Below, one piece after another: positions 44,862 to 52,190 of a stretch of DNA of 64,000 nucleotides (positions are counted from its first letter, which is position 1; every line of letters starts with the position of its first letter). This DNA is from Chloroflexota bacterium. GTDB lineage: Bacteria; Chloroflexota; Anaerolineae; DTLA01. Under the pieces are notes generated by a model, which saw only the letters and a program-made list of their open reading frames with translations, made no database searches and was not told where the DNA came from. Location: NCBI GenBank assembly GCA_014874485.1, contig JADBJK010000075.1:23751-87750 (forward strand). Direction: 5' to 3'. Both the position numbers and the translations under genes were made by a program.

Positions 44862-45269
44862 ATGACATTCGGCTATTACGTGAAACTCTATCTCCTAACG
44901 CTGGTTGCGTTCCTTGCCATTGACGGCGTGTGGCTCGGCGTGGTCGCACGCAACCTGTACAGCAAGTACCTGGGCTATCTGATGACGCCGAAGACGGTAT
45001 GGCCCGCGGCTCTTCTGTTCTACCTGCTGTATGTGGTGGGCGTGCTGGTCTTCGCTGTGCTGCCCGGGCTGCAGGCCGAGTCGCTGGGGCGGGCGGCGCT
45101 GCTGGGCGCGCTCCTCGGCCTCATCGCCTACGCGACGTATGACCTGACGAACCTGGCGACGGTCAAGGCGTGGCCCGTGCTCATCACGGTCATTGACCTG
45201 ATCTGGGGCACGGTGCTGACGGCCGCCGTCTCGGCTGTGGGCTTCCTCATCGGGCGGTGGCTGGGGTAG
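44862..45269 (+). CDS. DUF2177 family membrane protein
   Basis: The ATG at 44862 follows CCGGAGGTCGCC; an upstream in-frame ATG at 44835 lacks a ribosome site. The 135-residue product has four hydrophobic segments. It carries the DUF2177 landmarks A-I-D-G-V-W-L-G, Y-L-L-Y-V-V-G-V-L-V-F, G-L-I-A-Y-A-T-Y-D-L-T-N-L-A-T and W-P-V-L-I-T-V-I-D-L-I-W-G. The function is unknown. Its last 36 bases (45235-45270) are repeated 630 bases downstream, beyond an inserted toxin-antitoxin-like pair. Confidence 0.88.
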   Translation: MTFGYYVKLYLLTLVAFLAIDGVWLGVVARNLYSKYLGYLMTPKTVWPAALLFYLLYVVGVLVFAVLPGLQAESLGRAALLGALLGLIAYATYDLTNLATVKAWPVLITVIDLIWGTVLTAAVSAVGFLIGRWLG

Positions 45270-45270
45270 G
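45235..45270 (+). repeat. Direct repeat, copy 1 (3' end of the DUF2177 gene)
   Basis: CTGTGGGCTTCCTCATCG joined to GGGCGGTGGCTGGGGTAGG, including the DUF2177 stop codon. Copy 2 is at 45902-45942. The two bracket the DUF4258/YgiT pair like the arms of an integration or duplication event. Confidence 0.9.
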
Positions 45271-45297
45271 CGAAGCCGCGCGTCTTTGCACGACGAG

Positions 45298-45326
45298 TTG
45301 ACGTGGCAAGCAGGGGCACATATACT
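45298..45326 (+). promoter_or_regulatory. Candidate promoter of the DUF4258/YgiT pair
   Basis: TTGACG (45298-45303), a 17-base spacer and TATACT (45321-45326), with a predicted leader of about 20 bases. It lies inside the inserted segment, so the cassette brings its own promoter. Confidence 0.6.
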
Positions 45327-45352
45327 CTGTTTGTGGTGGCGAGTTTGGCCAG

Positions 45353-45676
45353 ATGACGCTTATTGAGGAGATTCGGAAGAAATTTGCGCGCGGGGAGTTT
45401 GAATTCTCGCAACACGCTGTAGACCAGACGATTCTTCGCCGAATTCGTGTGCAGGAGATACGAGAGGCGATTGCCAGCGGCGAGGTGATTGAAGACAATC
45501 CATCCGACAAGTATGGGCCGAGCTGCCTGATACTTGGTTTTACGAGAGCGGGAAGGCCGCTGCACATCCATTGCAGCTACCCTTCGCGGCCGTTTGTGAA
45601 GGTGATCACAGTCTACGAGCCTGATGAAGAACGCTGGATTGATTTCCGGGTCAGGAGGCCCCGACATGGCGGCTGA
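45353..45676 (+). CDS. DUF4258 protein, putative toxin of a toxin-antitoxin-like pair
   Basis: The 107-residue product reads M-T-L-I-E-E-I-R-K-K-F, then F-S-Q-H-A-V-D-Q-T-I-L-R-R-I, S-D-K-Y-G-P-S-C-L-I-L-G-F-T, R-P-L-H-I-H-C-S-Y-P and V-I-T-V-Y-E-P-D-E-E-R-W-I-D-F. This is the DUF4258 pattern (distantly RelE-like), usually encoded just before a YgiT-type zinc-finger protein. Toxin activity is inferred from that pairing. The gene holds two AGCT sites (45521, 45575), a word otherwise seen only four times in the window, so its sequence history differs from the chromosome's. Confidence 0.85.
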   Translation: MTLIEEIRKKFARGEFEFSQHAVDQTILRRIRVQEIREAIASGEVIEDNPSDKYGPSCLILGFTRAGRPLHIHCSYPSRPFVKVITVYEPDEERWIDFRVRRPRHGG

Positions 45677-45893
45677 CGTTTGGAAAGAAACGATGGTGGA
45701 ACAAAAGGTAACGTATGTTCTTGAGGTGGAAGGCCGAATCATTGTTGTTGAGAACGTTCCAGCGCGCGTGTGCTTGGAAACAGGCGAGCGATTTTTTGCC
45801 CCGGAAACGGTGGAGCGCTTGCAGCAAATGATTTGGGAAGACAGAAAGCCCACCCGTATTGTTGAGGCTGCTGTGTTTGAGTACGCCGCGTGA
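45666..45893 (+). CDS. YgiT-type protein lacking the zinc-binding CxxC
   Basis: The ATG at 45666 lies 11 bases inside the DUF4258 gene. The 75-residue product has the family core V-T-Y-V-L-E-V-E-G-R, V-V-E-N-V-P-A-R-V-C-L-E-T-G-E and F-F-A-P-E-T-V-E-R-L-Q-Q-M-I-W. YgiT/MqsA-like N-terminal domains normally start with a C-x-x-C pair just before this core. Here the corresponding positions read A-D-V-W (M-A-A-D-V-W-K-E-T), so one half of the zinc site is gone and only the Cys of V-C-L-E-T-G remains. The antitoxin may fold without zinc, or the pair may be decaying. Confidence 0.82.
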   Translation: MAADVWKETMVEQKVTYVLEVEGRIIVVENVPARVCLETGERFFAPETVERLQQMIWEDRKPTRIVEAAVFEYAA

Positions 45894-45901
45894 GGAATCC
45901 C

Positions 45902-45942
45902 CTGTGGGCTTCCTCATCGCATCGGGCGGTGGCTGGGGTAGG
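45902..45942 (+). repeat. Direct repeat, copy 2 of the DUF2177 gene end
   Basis: CTGTGGGCTTCCTCATCG, then an extra CATC, then GGGCGGTGGCTGGGGTAGG. It is identical to 45235-45270 apart from the four-base insertion. It lies just upstream of the PfkB kinase start and includes part of its ribosome site region. Confidence 0.9.
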
Positions 45943-45954
45943 GAGCGGCTGTCC

Positions 45955-46917
45955 ATGCCCGACGTGATCACCCTCGGCGAAGTGCTCGTGGATTTCGTGG
46001 CGACCGTGTCGGGGGTGTCCCTGGCCGACGCGCCCGCCTTCAAGAAAGCGCCCGGCGGTGCCCCGGCGAACGTGGCGGCGGCGCTGGCCCGGCTGGGGGT
46101 GTCCGCCGGGTTCATGGGCAAGGTGGGCGACGACCCTTTCGGCCACTTCCTCGTGGACACGCTCCGCACCCTCGGCGTGGACACGGCCGCCGTGCGCTGG
46201 TCGGCTGAGGCGCGAACGGCCCTCGCGTTCGTGTCGCTCCGCGCCGACGGCGAGCGCGAGTTCGCGTTCTACCGCCACCCCAGCGCCGACATGCTGTACA
46301 CCCCTGACGACGTGGACCTCGCGTACATCCGCGGGGCCAAGGTATTCCACTTCGGCTCCATCAGCCTCATCGGAGAGCCATCGCGAAGCGCCACGCTCCT
46401 GGCGGCGGAAACGGCCCGAGACGGCGGCCTGCTGGTTTCCTACGATCCCAACCTGCGGCCGGCCTTGTGGCCCAGCGCACAGGCGGCGAGGGAGGGCATC
46501 CTGCGCGGGTGGCGACTGGCGCATGTCATCAAGGTCAGCGAGGAGGAACTGGCCTTCCTGGGCGGCGACGAGCCGGAGGGCGTGGGTCGGCTGTGGCATG
46601 ACGCCCTGCGCCTGCTGGTGGTTACGCGCGGGCGGGCCGGGTGCACCTACGCAACGCCTGCCCTGTCGGGCGACGTGCCCGGCTTCTCGGTGCGTACGGT
46701 GGACACGACCGGCGCGGGCGATGGGTTCGTCGCGGGGATGCTGAAGGGCCTGCTGGAGACGCCCGAAGCCTGGAGCGACGAGGCGCGCCTGCGGGAGGTT
46801 CTGCGCTACGCCAATGCGGTGGGGGCGCTGGCGACGACCCGCCGCGGGGCGATCCCTGCCATGCCCACGCCGCGGCAGGTGGAGCGGCTGCTGCGAAGTG
46901 GCCGCGGCGATTTTTGA
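45955..46917 (+). CDS. PfkB-family carbohydrate kinase (fructokinase-like)
   Basis: The ATG at 45955 (M-P-D-V-I-T-L-G-E-V-L-V-D) follows GGGAG; the longer frame back to 45859 overlaps the YgiT gene. The 320-residue product has the PfkB signatures G-G-A-P-A-N-V-A-A-A-L-A-R-L-G (near residue 35) and D-T-T-G-A-G-D-G-F-V-A-G with catalytic Asp256. Y-D-P-N-L-R-P-A-L-W and K-V-S-E-E-E in between are typical of fructokinase/2-keto-3-deoxygluconate kinase relatives. It phosphorylates a sugar with ATP in the cytoplasm; the substrate is not settled. Its stop codon overlaps the -35 box of the thrS leader promoter. Confidence 0.9.
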   Translation: MPDVITLGEVLVDFVATVSGVSLADAPAFKKAPGGAPANVAAALARLGVSAGFMGKVGDDPFGHFLVDTLRTLGVDTAAVRWSAEARTALAFVSLRADGEREFAFYRHPSADMLYTPDDVDLAYIRGAKVFHFGSISLIGEPSRSATLLAAETARDGGLLVSYDPNLRPALWPSAQAAREGILRGWRLAHVIKVSEEELAFLGGDEPEGVGRLWHDALRLLVVTRGRAGCTYATPALSGDVPGFSVRTVDTTGAGDGFVAGMLKGLLETPEAWSDEARLREVLRYANAVGALATTRRGAIPAMPTPRQVERLLRSGRGDF

Positions 46918-46942
46918 CACCTGCCGCAACTCGTGGTACACT
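46914..46942 (+). promoter_or_regulatory. Candidate promoter of the thrS T-box leader
   Basis: TTGACA (46914-46919), a 17-base spacer and TACACT (46937-46942). The -35 box overlaps the pfkB stop codon. The predicted start is near 46949. Confidence 0.65.
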
Positions 46943-46948
46943 TCTTGC

Positions 46949-47209
46949 AACGAGACATAGCAAAGGCGATGACCAGGACGAGTACCCGGATGTCGGGCGT
47001 CAGGGAGAGGGGGCCGCTGACTGGAAGCCCCCTTCGCACCGGGCCGCGGGAAAACCCCCTGTGAGCCGGCGCCAGAACGCGACGTCGCAAGTAAGGCCGC
47101 CCGGGCCGCCCCCGTTATCGGCGCAACGAGATGGGAGCGCACGCGCTCTCAACCTTGGGTGGAACCGCGAGACAACCCCTCGCCCCTTGGGCGTGGGGTT
47201 TTTGTTTTG
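46949..47209 (+). promoter_or_regulatory. T-box riboswitch controlling thrS
   Basis: The 370-base gap before thrS holds a T-box leader. The conserved T-box sequence GGGTGGAACCGCG is at 47157-47169 and is followed by a terminator. Upstream, Stem I features are visible: AGTA at 46981, GGGAGAGGGGGCC and CTGGAAGCCCCCTTC in the distal arm. GGGAAAACCCCCTGTGAGCC on the 3' side has the usual GAA-A-specifier-...-GAGCC layout. That layout gives ACC (47054-47056), a threonine codon, as specifier, matching the downstream gene. Uncharged tRNA-Thr should pair with ACC and with the T-box bulge and prevent termination. Secondary structure was judged by eye. Confidence 0.88.
47174..47209 (+). terminator. T-box-controlled intrinsic terminator
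   Basis: AACCCCTCGCCC pairs with GGGCGTGGGGTT around CTT, followed by TTTGTTTT. The 5' side overlaps sequence that can pair with the T-box to form the antiterminator. Confidence 0.88.
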
Positions 47210-47289
47210 TAGCCACTGGCCGCTAGCCATTGGCCCTTGGCTGAAGGCCAAAGGCAAAGGGCTAAAGGCCCGAAGCAAGGAGGAAAGAG

Positions 47290-49053
47290 ATGGAACACGA
47301 ACACATGGACGAGCACAGCGAACTGGACCGCATGCGCCACTCGGCGTCGCACGTCATGGCCCAGGCCGTGATGGACCTGATTCCGGGCGCGAAACTGGCC
47401 ATCGGCCCCGCGATTGAGGACGGGTTCTACTACGATTTTGACCTGCCCAGGCCGCTGACTCCGGAGGACCTGGAGCAGATTGAAGCCCGCATGCGGGAGG
47501 CCATCCGCGCCGACTATCCCTTCGTGCGCCGCGTCGTCAGCCGCGCCGAGGCCGAGGCCATGTTCGCCGACCAGCCGTACAAACTGGAACTCATCCGCGA
47601 GATTCCGGAGGGCGAGGAGATTTCCATCTACTCGCACGACCGGTTCACGGACCTTTGCGCGGGGCCGCACGTGGCCAGCACGGGGCAGATCAACCCCGAC
47701 GGCATCAAACTGCTGAGCGTGGCGGGGGCCTACTGGCGCGGCGATGAGCGACGCCCCATGCTCCAGCGCATCTACGGCACGGCCTGGCCGACGAAGGCAG
47801 AACTGGACGCCTACCTGGCCAAACTGGCCGAGATTGAGCGGCGCGACCATCGGAAACTGGGCAAGCAACTGGACCTGTACAGTTTCCACGAGATCGGCGG
47901 GGCGGGCTTGGCCTACTGGCATCCCAAGGGCGCGCGCATCCGCTACATCATTGAAGAGTTCTGGCGCCAGGAGCACTTCCGCCGCGGCTACGAAATCCTG
48001 TACACGCCGCACATCGGGCGCGTGGACCTGTGGAAGATCAGCGGCCACTGGGACTTCTACCGCGAGAACATGTACTCGCCCATGGACATTGAGGGGCAGG
48101 AGTACCTGCTCAAGCCGATGAACTGCCCGTTCGCGGTCCTCATCTACAAGACGCAGACGCGCTCCTACCGCGACCTGCCGTTGCGCTGGGGCGAACTGGG
48201 CACGGTGTACCGCTACGAGCGGTCGGGCGTGCTCCACGGGATGCTGCGCGTGCGCGGGTTCACGCAGGACGATGCCCACATCTTCTGCCGCCCGGACCAA
48301 CTGGAGGACGAGATCGTCGGGGTCATCAACCTGGCGCAGTTCATGCTCAAGACGTTTGGGTATGACGAGTACCTGATTGAGTTGTCGGTGCGCGACCCGC
48401 AGAACAAGGCCAAGTACGTCGGCTCGGAGGAGAACTGGGTTCTGGCCGAGCAGGCGCTGCTGCGGGCGCTGGAGCGCGAGGGTCTGTCGTTCACGCGCAT
48501 GGAGGGCGAGGCCAAGTTCTACGGCCCGGCCATTGACATCAAGATGAAAGACGCCCTGGGCCGCGCCTGGCAGGGGCCCACAATCCAGGTGGACTTCAAC
48601 TTCCCGGAGCGGTTTGACCTGACGTATGTGGGCGAGGATGGCCAGCCCCACCGCCCGGTCATGGTGCATCGCACGGTGCTGGGCTCCATGGAGCGGTTCG
48701 TCGCGGGCCTGGTGGAGCAGTACGCAGGCGCGTTCCCGGTGTGGCTCGCGCCGGTGCAGGCCGTGCTCATCCCCATCGCCGACCGGCACAATGCCTACGC
48801 ACACAGCGTGGCACAGAAACTCAAAGACGCAGGCTACCGCGTGGTCGTGGACGACTCCAGCGAGCGCATGAACGCCAAGATTCGCAAGGCGCAGTTGGAC
48901 AAGGTGCCGTACATGCTCATCGTCGGCGACCGCGAGATGGAAGCGGGCGCGGTGGCCGTCCGCAAGCGCACGGGCGAGGACCTGAAGGCGAAGCCGCTGG
49001 ACGAGTTCATGGCGATGCTCGCCGAGGACGTGCGGAGCAAGGCGATTTGGTAG
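47290..49053 (+). CDS. thrS: Threonyl-tRNA synthetase lacking the TGS domain
   Basis: The ATG at 47290 follows AAGGAGGAAAGAG. The 587-residue product begins almost at the N2 editing domain (H-S-A-S-H-V-M-A-Q-A-V, with F-T-D-L-C-A-G-P-H) and so lacks the ~55-residue TGS domain of typical ThrRS. The class II core carries zinc ligands Cys279 (M-N-C-P), His330 (D-D-A-H-I-F) and His460 (M-V-H-R), each 51-55 residues earlier than in E. coli (334, 385, 511). The anticodon domain ends the protein. It charges tRNA-Thr. Expression is set by the T-box upstream. No in-frame upstream start could add a TGS domain. Confidence 0.96.
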   Translation: MEHEHMDEHSELDRMRHSASHVMAQAVMDLIPGAKLAIGPAIEDGFYYDFDLPRPLTPEDLEQIEARMREAIRADYPFVRRVVSRAEAEAMFADQPYKLELIREIPEGEEISIYSHDRFTDLCAGPHVASTGQINPDGIKLLSVAGAYWRGDERRPMLQRIYGTAWPTKAELDAYLAKLAEIERRDHRKLGKQLDLYSFHEIGGAGLAYWHPKGARIRYIIEEFWRQEHFRRGYEILYTPHIGRVDLWKISGHWDFYRENMYSPMDIEGQEYLLKPMNCPFAVLIYKTQTRSYRDLPLRWGELGTVYRYERSGVLHGMLRVRGFTQDDAHIFCRPDQLEDEIVGVINLAQFMLKTFGYDEYLIELSVRDPQNKAKYVGSEENWVLAEQALLRALEREGLSFTRMEGEAKFYGPAIDIKMKDALGRAWQGPTIQVDFNFPERFDLTYVGEDGQPHRPVMVHRTVLGSMERFVAGLVEQYAGAFPVWLAPVQAVLIPIADRHNAYAHSVAQKLKDAGYRVVVDDSSERMNAKIRKAQLDKVPYMLIVGDREMEAGAVAVRKRTGEDLKAKPLDEFMAMLAEDVRSKAIW

Positions 49054-49093
49054 CATAAGCCAAGGCGCGGCATTCTGGCGGTGTCGCTCTTCG

Positions 49094-49188
49094 GCAGAGA
49101 GCGCAGAGATGAGAAGGGGTTACCCTGTCTCTCTGCGCTCTCTGCGTTCTCCGCGGTGAAACCTCCTCTCACCGCAGAGATGCGGAGG
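49094..49188. repeat. TTCACCGCAGAGAC-type repeat
   Basis: GCAGAGAGCGCAGAGATGAG, CTCTCTGCGCTCTCTGCG, CCGCGGTGAAA and CTCACCGCAGAGATGCGGAG follow one another between thrS and the convergent 4Fe-4S gene. They reach about 20 bases into that gene's 3' end, so its last codons may be repeat-derived. Confidence 0.8.
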
Positions 49189-49900
49189 ACGCCGCACGGA
49201 TGTACCGCTGTGTCCACGGGCAGGCGGCGATGCACGCACCACAGATGCCGATGGTCGGGTCCGCGCCGATGGCCGGGGCGAACCGCCGCGTCGTGCGGTA
49301 GCAGGCGTCGGCATCCACCATCGCCTCGCGGGGGAGTCCTGCACGCCACAGCCCGCCCGCGATGGCCTGTCCAGGGCACGCCTGCACGCACGCCACGCAC
49401 TCGCCGCAGCGACTGTCGTTCACGGGGGCGGCGGTGTCCAGCGGCGCGTCGGTGAGCACCGTCATCAGCCGCACCGCCGACCCGTACCGCTCGGTTACCA
49501 GCAGCGCGCAGCGGCCGATCCAGCCCAGGCCGGCGCGGGTGGCCACGGTCTTGTGGGGCAGGGGCGTGTCGTACTCGCCGAATTCCACGCCTGCGACCGT
49601 GGCCGTGCCGAAGGCCGCCCGGAACCCGCGCTGGCACAAGGCATCGGCGGCGGCCTGCGCCAATTCGCCGAGCAGGGCGTTGGTCCGGTGGTACTCGGCC
49701 AGGTACTCGCGGGTGGGGCCGCGGCGGATTCCGGCGATGATGCGCGGGTTGAGCGAGACCGCGATGGACACGGCGCGGGGCAGGCCCTGGCGGACGTCGG
49801 GCGGGATTTCGGACAGGTCGGCGAACCCCACAAGGCCCGCGCCCCGGCGAAGGAGAAGGGTGGACAATTGGTGCGACGGGCTGTTACCGCTGGTCGCCAT
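49169..49900 (-). CDS. 4Fe-4S double-cluster protein related to epoxyqueuosine reductase
   Basis: The 243-residue product has an N-terminal region with R-A-G-L-G-W-I-G-R and L-M-T-V-L-T-D-A-P-L. A ferredoxin-like part follows, with C-G-E-C-V-A-C-V-Q-A-C-P and, 40 or so residues later, C-G-A-C-I-A-A-C-P-W, enough Cys for two [4Fe-4S] clusters. QueG shares R-A-G-L-G-W-I-G-K and both cluster motifs, but this protein is shorter than the usual 300-380 residues and lacks the C-terminal HEAT-like part. It is therefore a relative, probably a redox protein, and not safely QueG. Confidence 0.78.
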   Translation of the reverse strand: MATSGNSPSHQLSTLLLRRGAGLVGFADLSEIPPDVRQGLPRAVSIAVSLNPRIIAGIRRGPTREYLAEYHRTNALLGELAQAAADALCQRGFRAAFGTATVAGVEFGEYDTPLPHKTVATRAGLGWIGRCALLVTERYGSAVRLMTVLTDAPLDTAAPVNDSRCGECVACVQACPGQAIAGGLWRAGLPREAMVDADACYRTTRRFAPAIGADPTIGICGACIAACPWTQRYIRAASSASLR

Positions 49901-49957
49901 TATGCTGTCCCCCCGGCGGCCAGGCTGGCGGGCAAGCGTGTCGGATGAGAGGGCATT

Positions 49958-50296
49958 CTACGATTCCTGGAGGATTCTCAATATCTCTGCTTTGAGACGC
50001 GCGATGTCTTCTGTGGCAGTCAGCCAGACTTTTTCAATATCTACGCCGAAATAATCATGAATGAGTTTGTTGCGCATCCCCGCAATATCCTGCCAGGGTA
50101 TCTCTGGGTGCGCATTCTGCAGTTCTTCCGAAATGTGTCGTACGGCCTCGCCGATGATCTCAAGTTGGCGGATTACAGCATCTTGCACCATACTGTGCTT
50201 GTAGAAATCGGATTCGCTTACATCCGCAAGGTACGCCTCAATCTTGGCAATGGCATCCCGGATGTGGCGGAGGTACACCGAGTCATCACGCTTCAT
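49958..50296 (-). CDS. HepT-type toxin (DUF86), second module
   Basis: The 112-residue helical protein has [13 protein letters not shown] with Arg75, His80 and Tyr82 in the R-x4-H-x-Y arrangement, plus [11 protein letters not shown] and [10 protein letters not shown]. It is a paralogue of the protein at 36245, with clearly different sequence, so not a recent copy. It overlaps the antitoxin gene upstream by 11 bases. Confidence 0.9.
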   Translation of the reverse strand: MKRDDSVYLRHIRDAIAKIEAYLADVSESDFYKHSMVQDAVIRQLEIIGEAVRHISEELQNAHPEIPWQDIAGMRNKLIHDYFGVDIEKVWLTATEDIARLKAEILRILQES

Positions 50297-50576
50297 AGAT
50301 CACTCTTTGGTCGCGCTTGATGCGGTCGCGCAAGTAGGGGCTGATGGCAGCCTCGGTCAGCAAGTCCACCTTCCGCCCGATTGCCTCGGACAACTGGCGC
50401 TCCAGGGCGACCAACGCGAGCAGACTCTTGCGCTTGGAGAATTCCACCAGGAGATCCACATCGCTCTCGTCCGTGAACTCGCCTCGCGCGACAGAGCCGA
50501 AAACTGCCAGCCGCGCCACGTCGTTGCGGCGGCAGATTTCTATCAGCCGATTGACGTCAAAAGGCAGGGCGACCAT
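50286..50576 (-). CDS. MntA-type nucleotidyltransferase antitoxin, second module
   Basis: The ATG at 50576 follows GGGAGGAAC. The 96-residue product has G27-S-V-A-R-G with E-S-D39-V-D41-L-L-V and a third Asp71 (R-K-V-D-L-L), the minimal nucleotidyltransferase triad. It should AMPylate the HepT protein encoded downstream. It has its own near-consensus promoter (50594-50622). Confidence 0.9.
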   Translation of the reverse strand: MVALPFDVNRLIEICRRNDVARLAVFGSVARGEFTDESDVDLLVEFSKRKSLLALVALERQLSEAIGRKVDLLTEAAISPYLRDRIKRDQRVIYEA

Positions 50577-50593
50577 GTTGTTCCTCCCGCATC

Positions 50594-50622
50594 ATTGTAC
50601 GCGCCGTTCGGAATTGCGTCAA
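50594..50622 (-). promoter_or_regulatory. Candidate promoter of the second MntA/HepT pair
   Basis: On the reverse strand TTGACG (50622-50617), a 17-base spacer and TACAAT (50599-50594). The leader would be only about 11 bases, so the ribosome site sits at the very start of the message. Confidence 0.62.
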
Positions 50623-50670
50623 CAGCGAGCCGCCTCCGCGCAGGCTAGGAGGCCGACCTGACACGATGGA

Positions 50671-52044
50671 TCAATCCAGAAATATCTTCCCCGGGTTCAG
50701 GATGCCGTTGGGGTCAAACAGGCGCTTGATTTCCCGCATGACCGCCACCGCCGGGCCGTGCTCCAGTTCCAGGAACTCGCGCTTGCCCAGGCCGATGCCA
50801 TGCTCGCCGGTGCACGTCCCGCCCACTTCCACCGCCCAGCGGATGAGTTCGGCGTGGACCTGGTGGGCGCGCTCGGGCTCGCCGGGCACGTCGCGGCGGG
50901 CGATGGTGTCGGTGTGGACGTTGCCGTCGCCCGCGTGGCCGAAGGTGCACACGCGGATGCCGTACTTCTTGCCCAGGGCGTGAGCCATCTTCACGGCGTC
51001 GGGGTACTTAGAGATGGGCACGACGATGTCGCCGATGGTAACGACGCAGTCGCGGTTGAGTTCCTTCACGGCCAGGTGGGCCTGGCTGCGCGCCCGCCAG
51101 ACGTTCTCCCGCTCCTCCGCGGTGGTGGCGGGCTGGTACAGCGTGCACCCGCACTCGGCGGCGATCTCCTTCACCACCTCCACGTCCTCGCGGACGCTGG
51201 ACGGCGTGCCGTGGAACTCCATGACCAGCATGGGCGATTCGGGCAGGTCCAGGTTGCAGTAGCGGTTGGCGAAGGCGACCGTCTCGGCGTCCATGAGTTC
51301 CATGGCGCCTGGGATGATGCCCGCGGCGATGATCTGCGACGCCGCGCGGGCCGCATCCTCCACCGTGGGGAAGACCGCCAGCGCCGCCGACTTCTCGGGG
51401 ATGGCGCGAAGTTTCAGCGTAACCTCGGTGATGATGCCCAGGGTCCCCTCGCTGCCCACGAACAGCCGCACGAGGTCGTACCCGCTGGCCGATTTGGCCG
51501 CCTGCGAGCCGACTTTCAGGATGCGCCCGTCGGCCAGGACGACGCGCAGTTGCAGGACGTAGTCGCGGGTTACGCCGTAGCGGAAGGCGTGCATCCCGCC
51601 GGAGCCGTTGTTGACCATCCCGCCGATGGTGGCGACGTCGTGGCTGGCGGGGGCGGGCGGGTACATGAGGCCGTAGCGGGCCAGTTGGCGGTTCAATTCA
51701 TCGTACACGATGCCGGGCTGGACGACGCAGAGCATGTCTTCGGGGCGCACCTCCAGGATCTTGTCCCAGCGGTAGAAGCACAGGACGATGCCGCCGAACA
51801 CGGGAATGGGGTTGCCGTCCAGCGAGGACCCGCCGGAGCGCGCGGTTACGGGGATGCGGTGCTCGTTGGCGTAGGCGAGGATGCGGCTGACCTGTTCTTC
51901 GTTATCGGGCCAGACGACGTAGTCGGGCAGGTGGGGCGGATGGTGCGACTCGTCCAGCGAGTGGGCCTCGCGGTCGGCGAGGGTTACGGACACGTTCTCG
52001 TCGCCCACGACGGAGCGCAGGAATTCCAGCGTGGCGTCGGACAT
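50671..52044 (-). CDS. FAD-linked oxidase, GlcD / D-lactate dehydrogenase type
   Basis: The ATG at 52044 follows AGGAGGT; the longer frame to 52179 overlaps the promoter. The 457-residue product has the FAD-binding PP loop T-A-R-S-G-G-S-S-L-D-G-N (near residue 65), I-G-G-M-V-N-N-G-S-G-G and F-V-G-S-E-G-T-L-G-I-I-T. The C-terminal cap ends in G-H-A-G-D-G-N-V-H and G-E-H-G-I-G-L-G-K. These fit the FAD_binding_4 plus FAD-oxidase_C architecture of glycolate oxidase GlcD and D-lactate dehydrogenases. It oxidises a 2-hydroxy acid to a 2-oxo acid; the exact substrate is undecided. No GlcE or GlcF partner is adjacent. Confidence 0.92.
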   Translation of the reverse strand: MSDATLEFLRSVVGDENVSVTLADREAHSLDESHHPPHLPDYVVWPDNEEQVSRILAYANEHRIPVTARSGGSSLDGNPIPVFGGIVLCFYRWDKILEVRPEDMLCVVQPGIVYDELNRQLARYGLMYPPAPASHDVATIGGMVNNGSGGMHAFRYGVTRDYVLQLRVVLADGRILKVGSQAAKSASGYDLVRLFVGSEGTLGIITEVTLKLRAIPEKSAALAVFPTVEDAARAASQIIAAGIIPGAMELMDAETVAFANRYCNLDLPESPMLVMEFHGTPSSVREDVEVVKEIAAECGCTLYQPATTAEERENVWRARSQAHLAVKELNRDCVVTIGDIVVPISKYPDAVKMAHALGKKYGIRVCTFGHAGDGNVHTDTIARRDVPGEPERAHQVHAELIRWAVEVGGTCTGEHGIGLGKREFLELEHGPAVAVMREIKRLFDPNGILNPGKIFLD

Positions 52045-52078
52045 GGCAGACCTCCTGGGATATGGGCTTGCACGCGGG

Positions 52079-52107
52079 ATTGTAGCATGGGACGGCGGGG
52101 GAGGCAA
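52079..52107 (-). promoter_or_regulatory. Candidate promoter of the FAD-oxidase gene
   Basis: On the reverse strand TTGCCT (52107-52102), a 17-base spacer and TACAAT (52084-52079); leader about 28 bases. Confidence 0.58.
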
Positions 52108-52190
52108 GACGGCGCGATTGACGAGGAGTTGCCGACCTGCTAGCATACATCGGGACGAACAATCGCTACAATTGGGCATAGAGGCGTGAG

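Noticed and set aside
49169..49900. Assignment as QueG (epoxyqueuosine reductase)
   Set aside because: The protein is too short and lacks the C-terminal region; only the cluster motifs and the R-A-G-L-G-W-I-G segment are shared, so the specific name was withheld.
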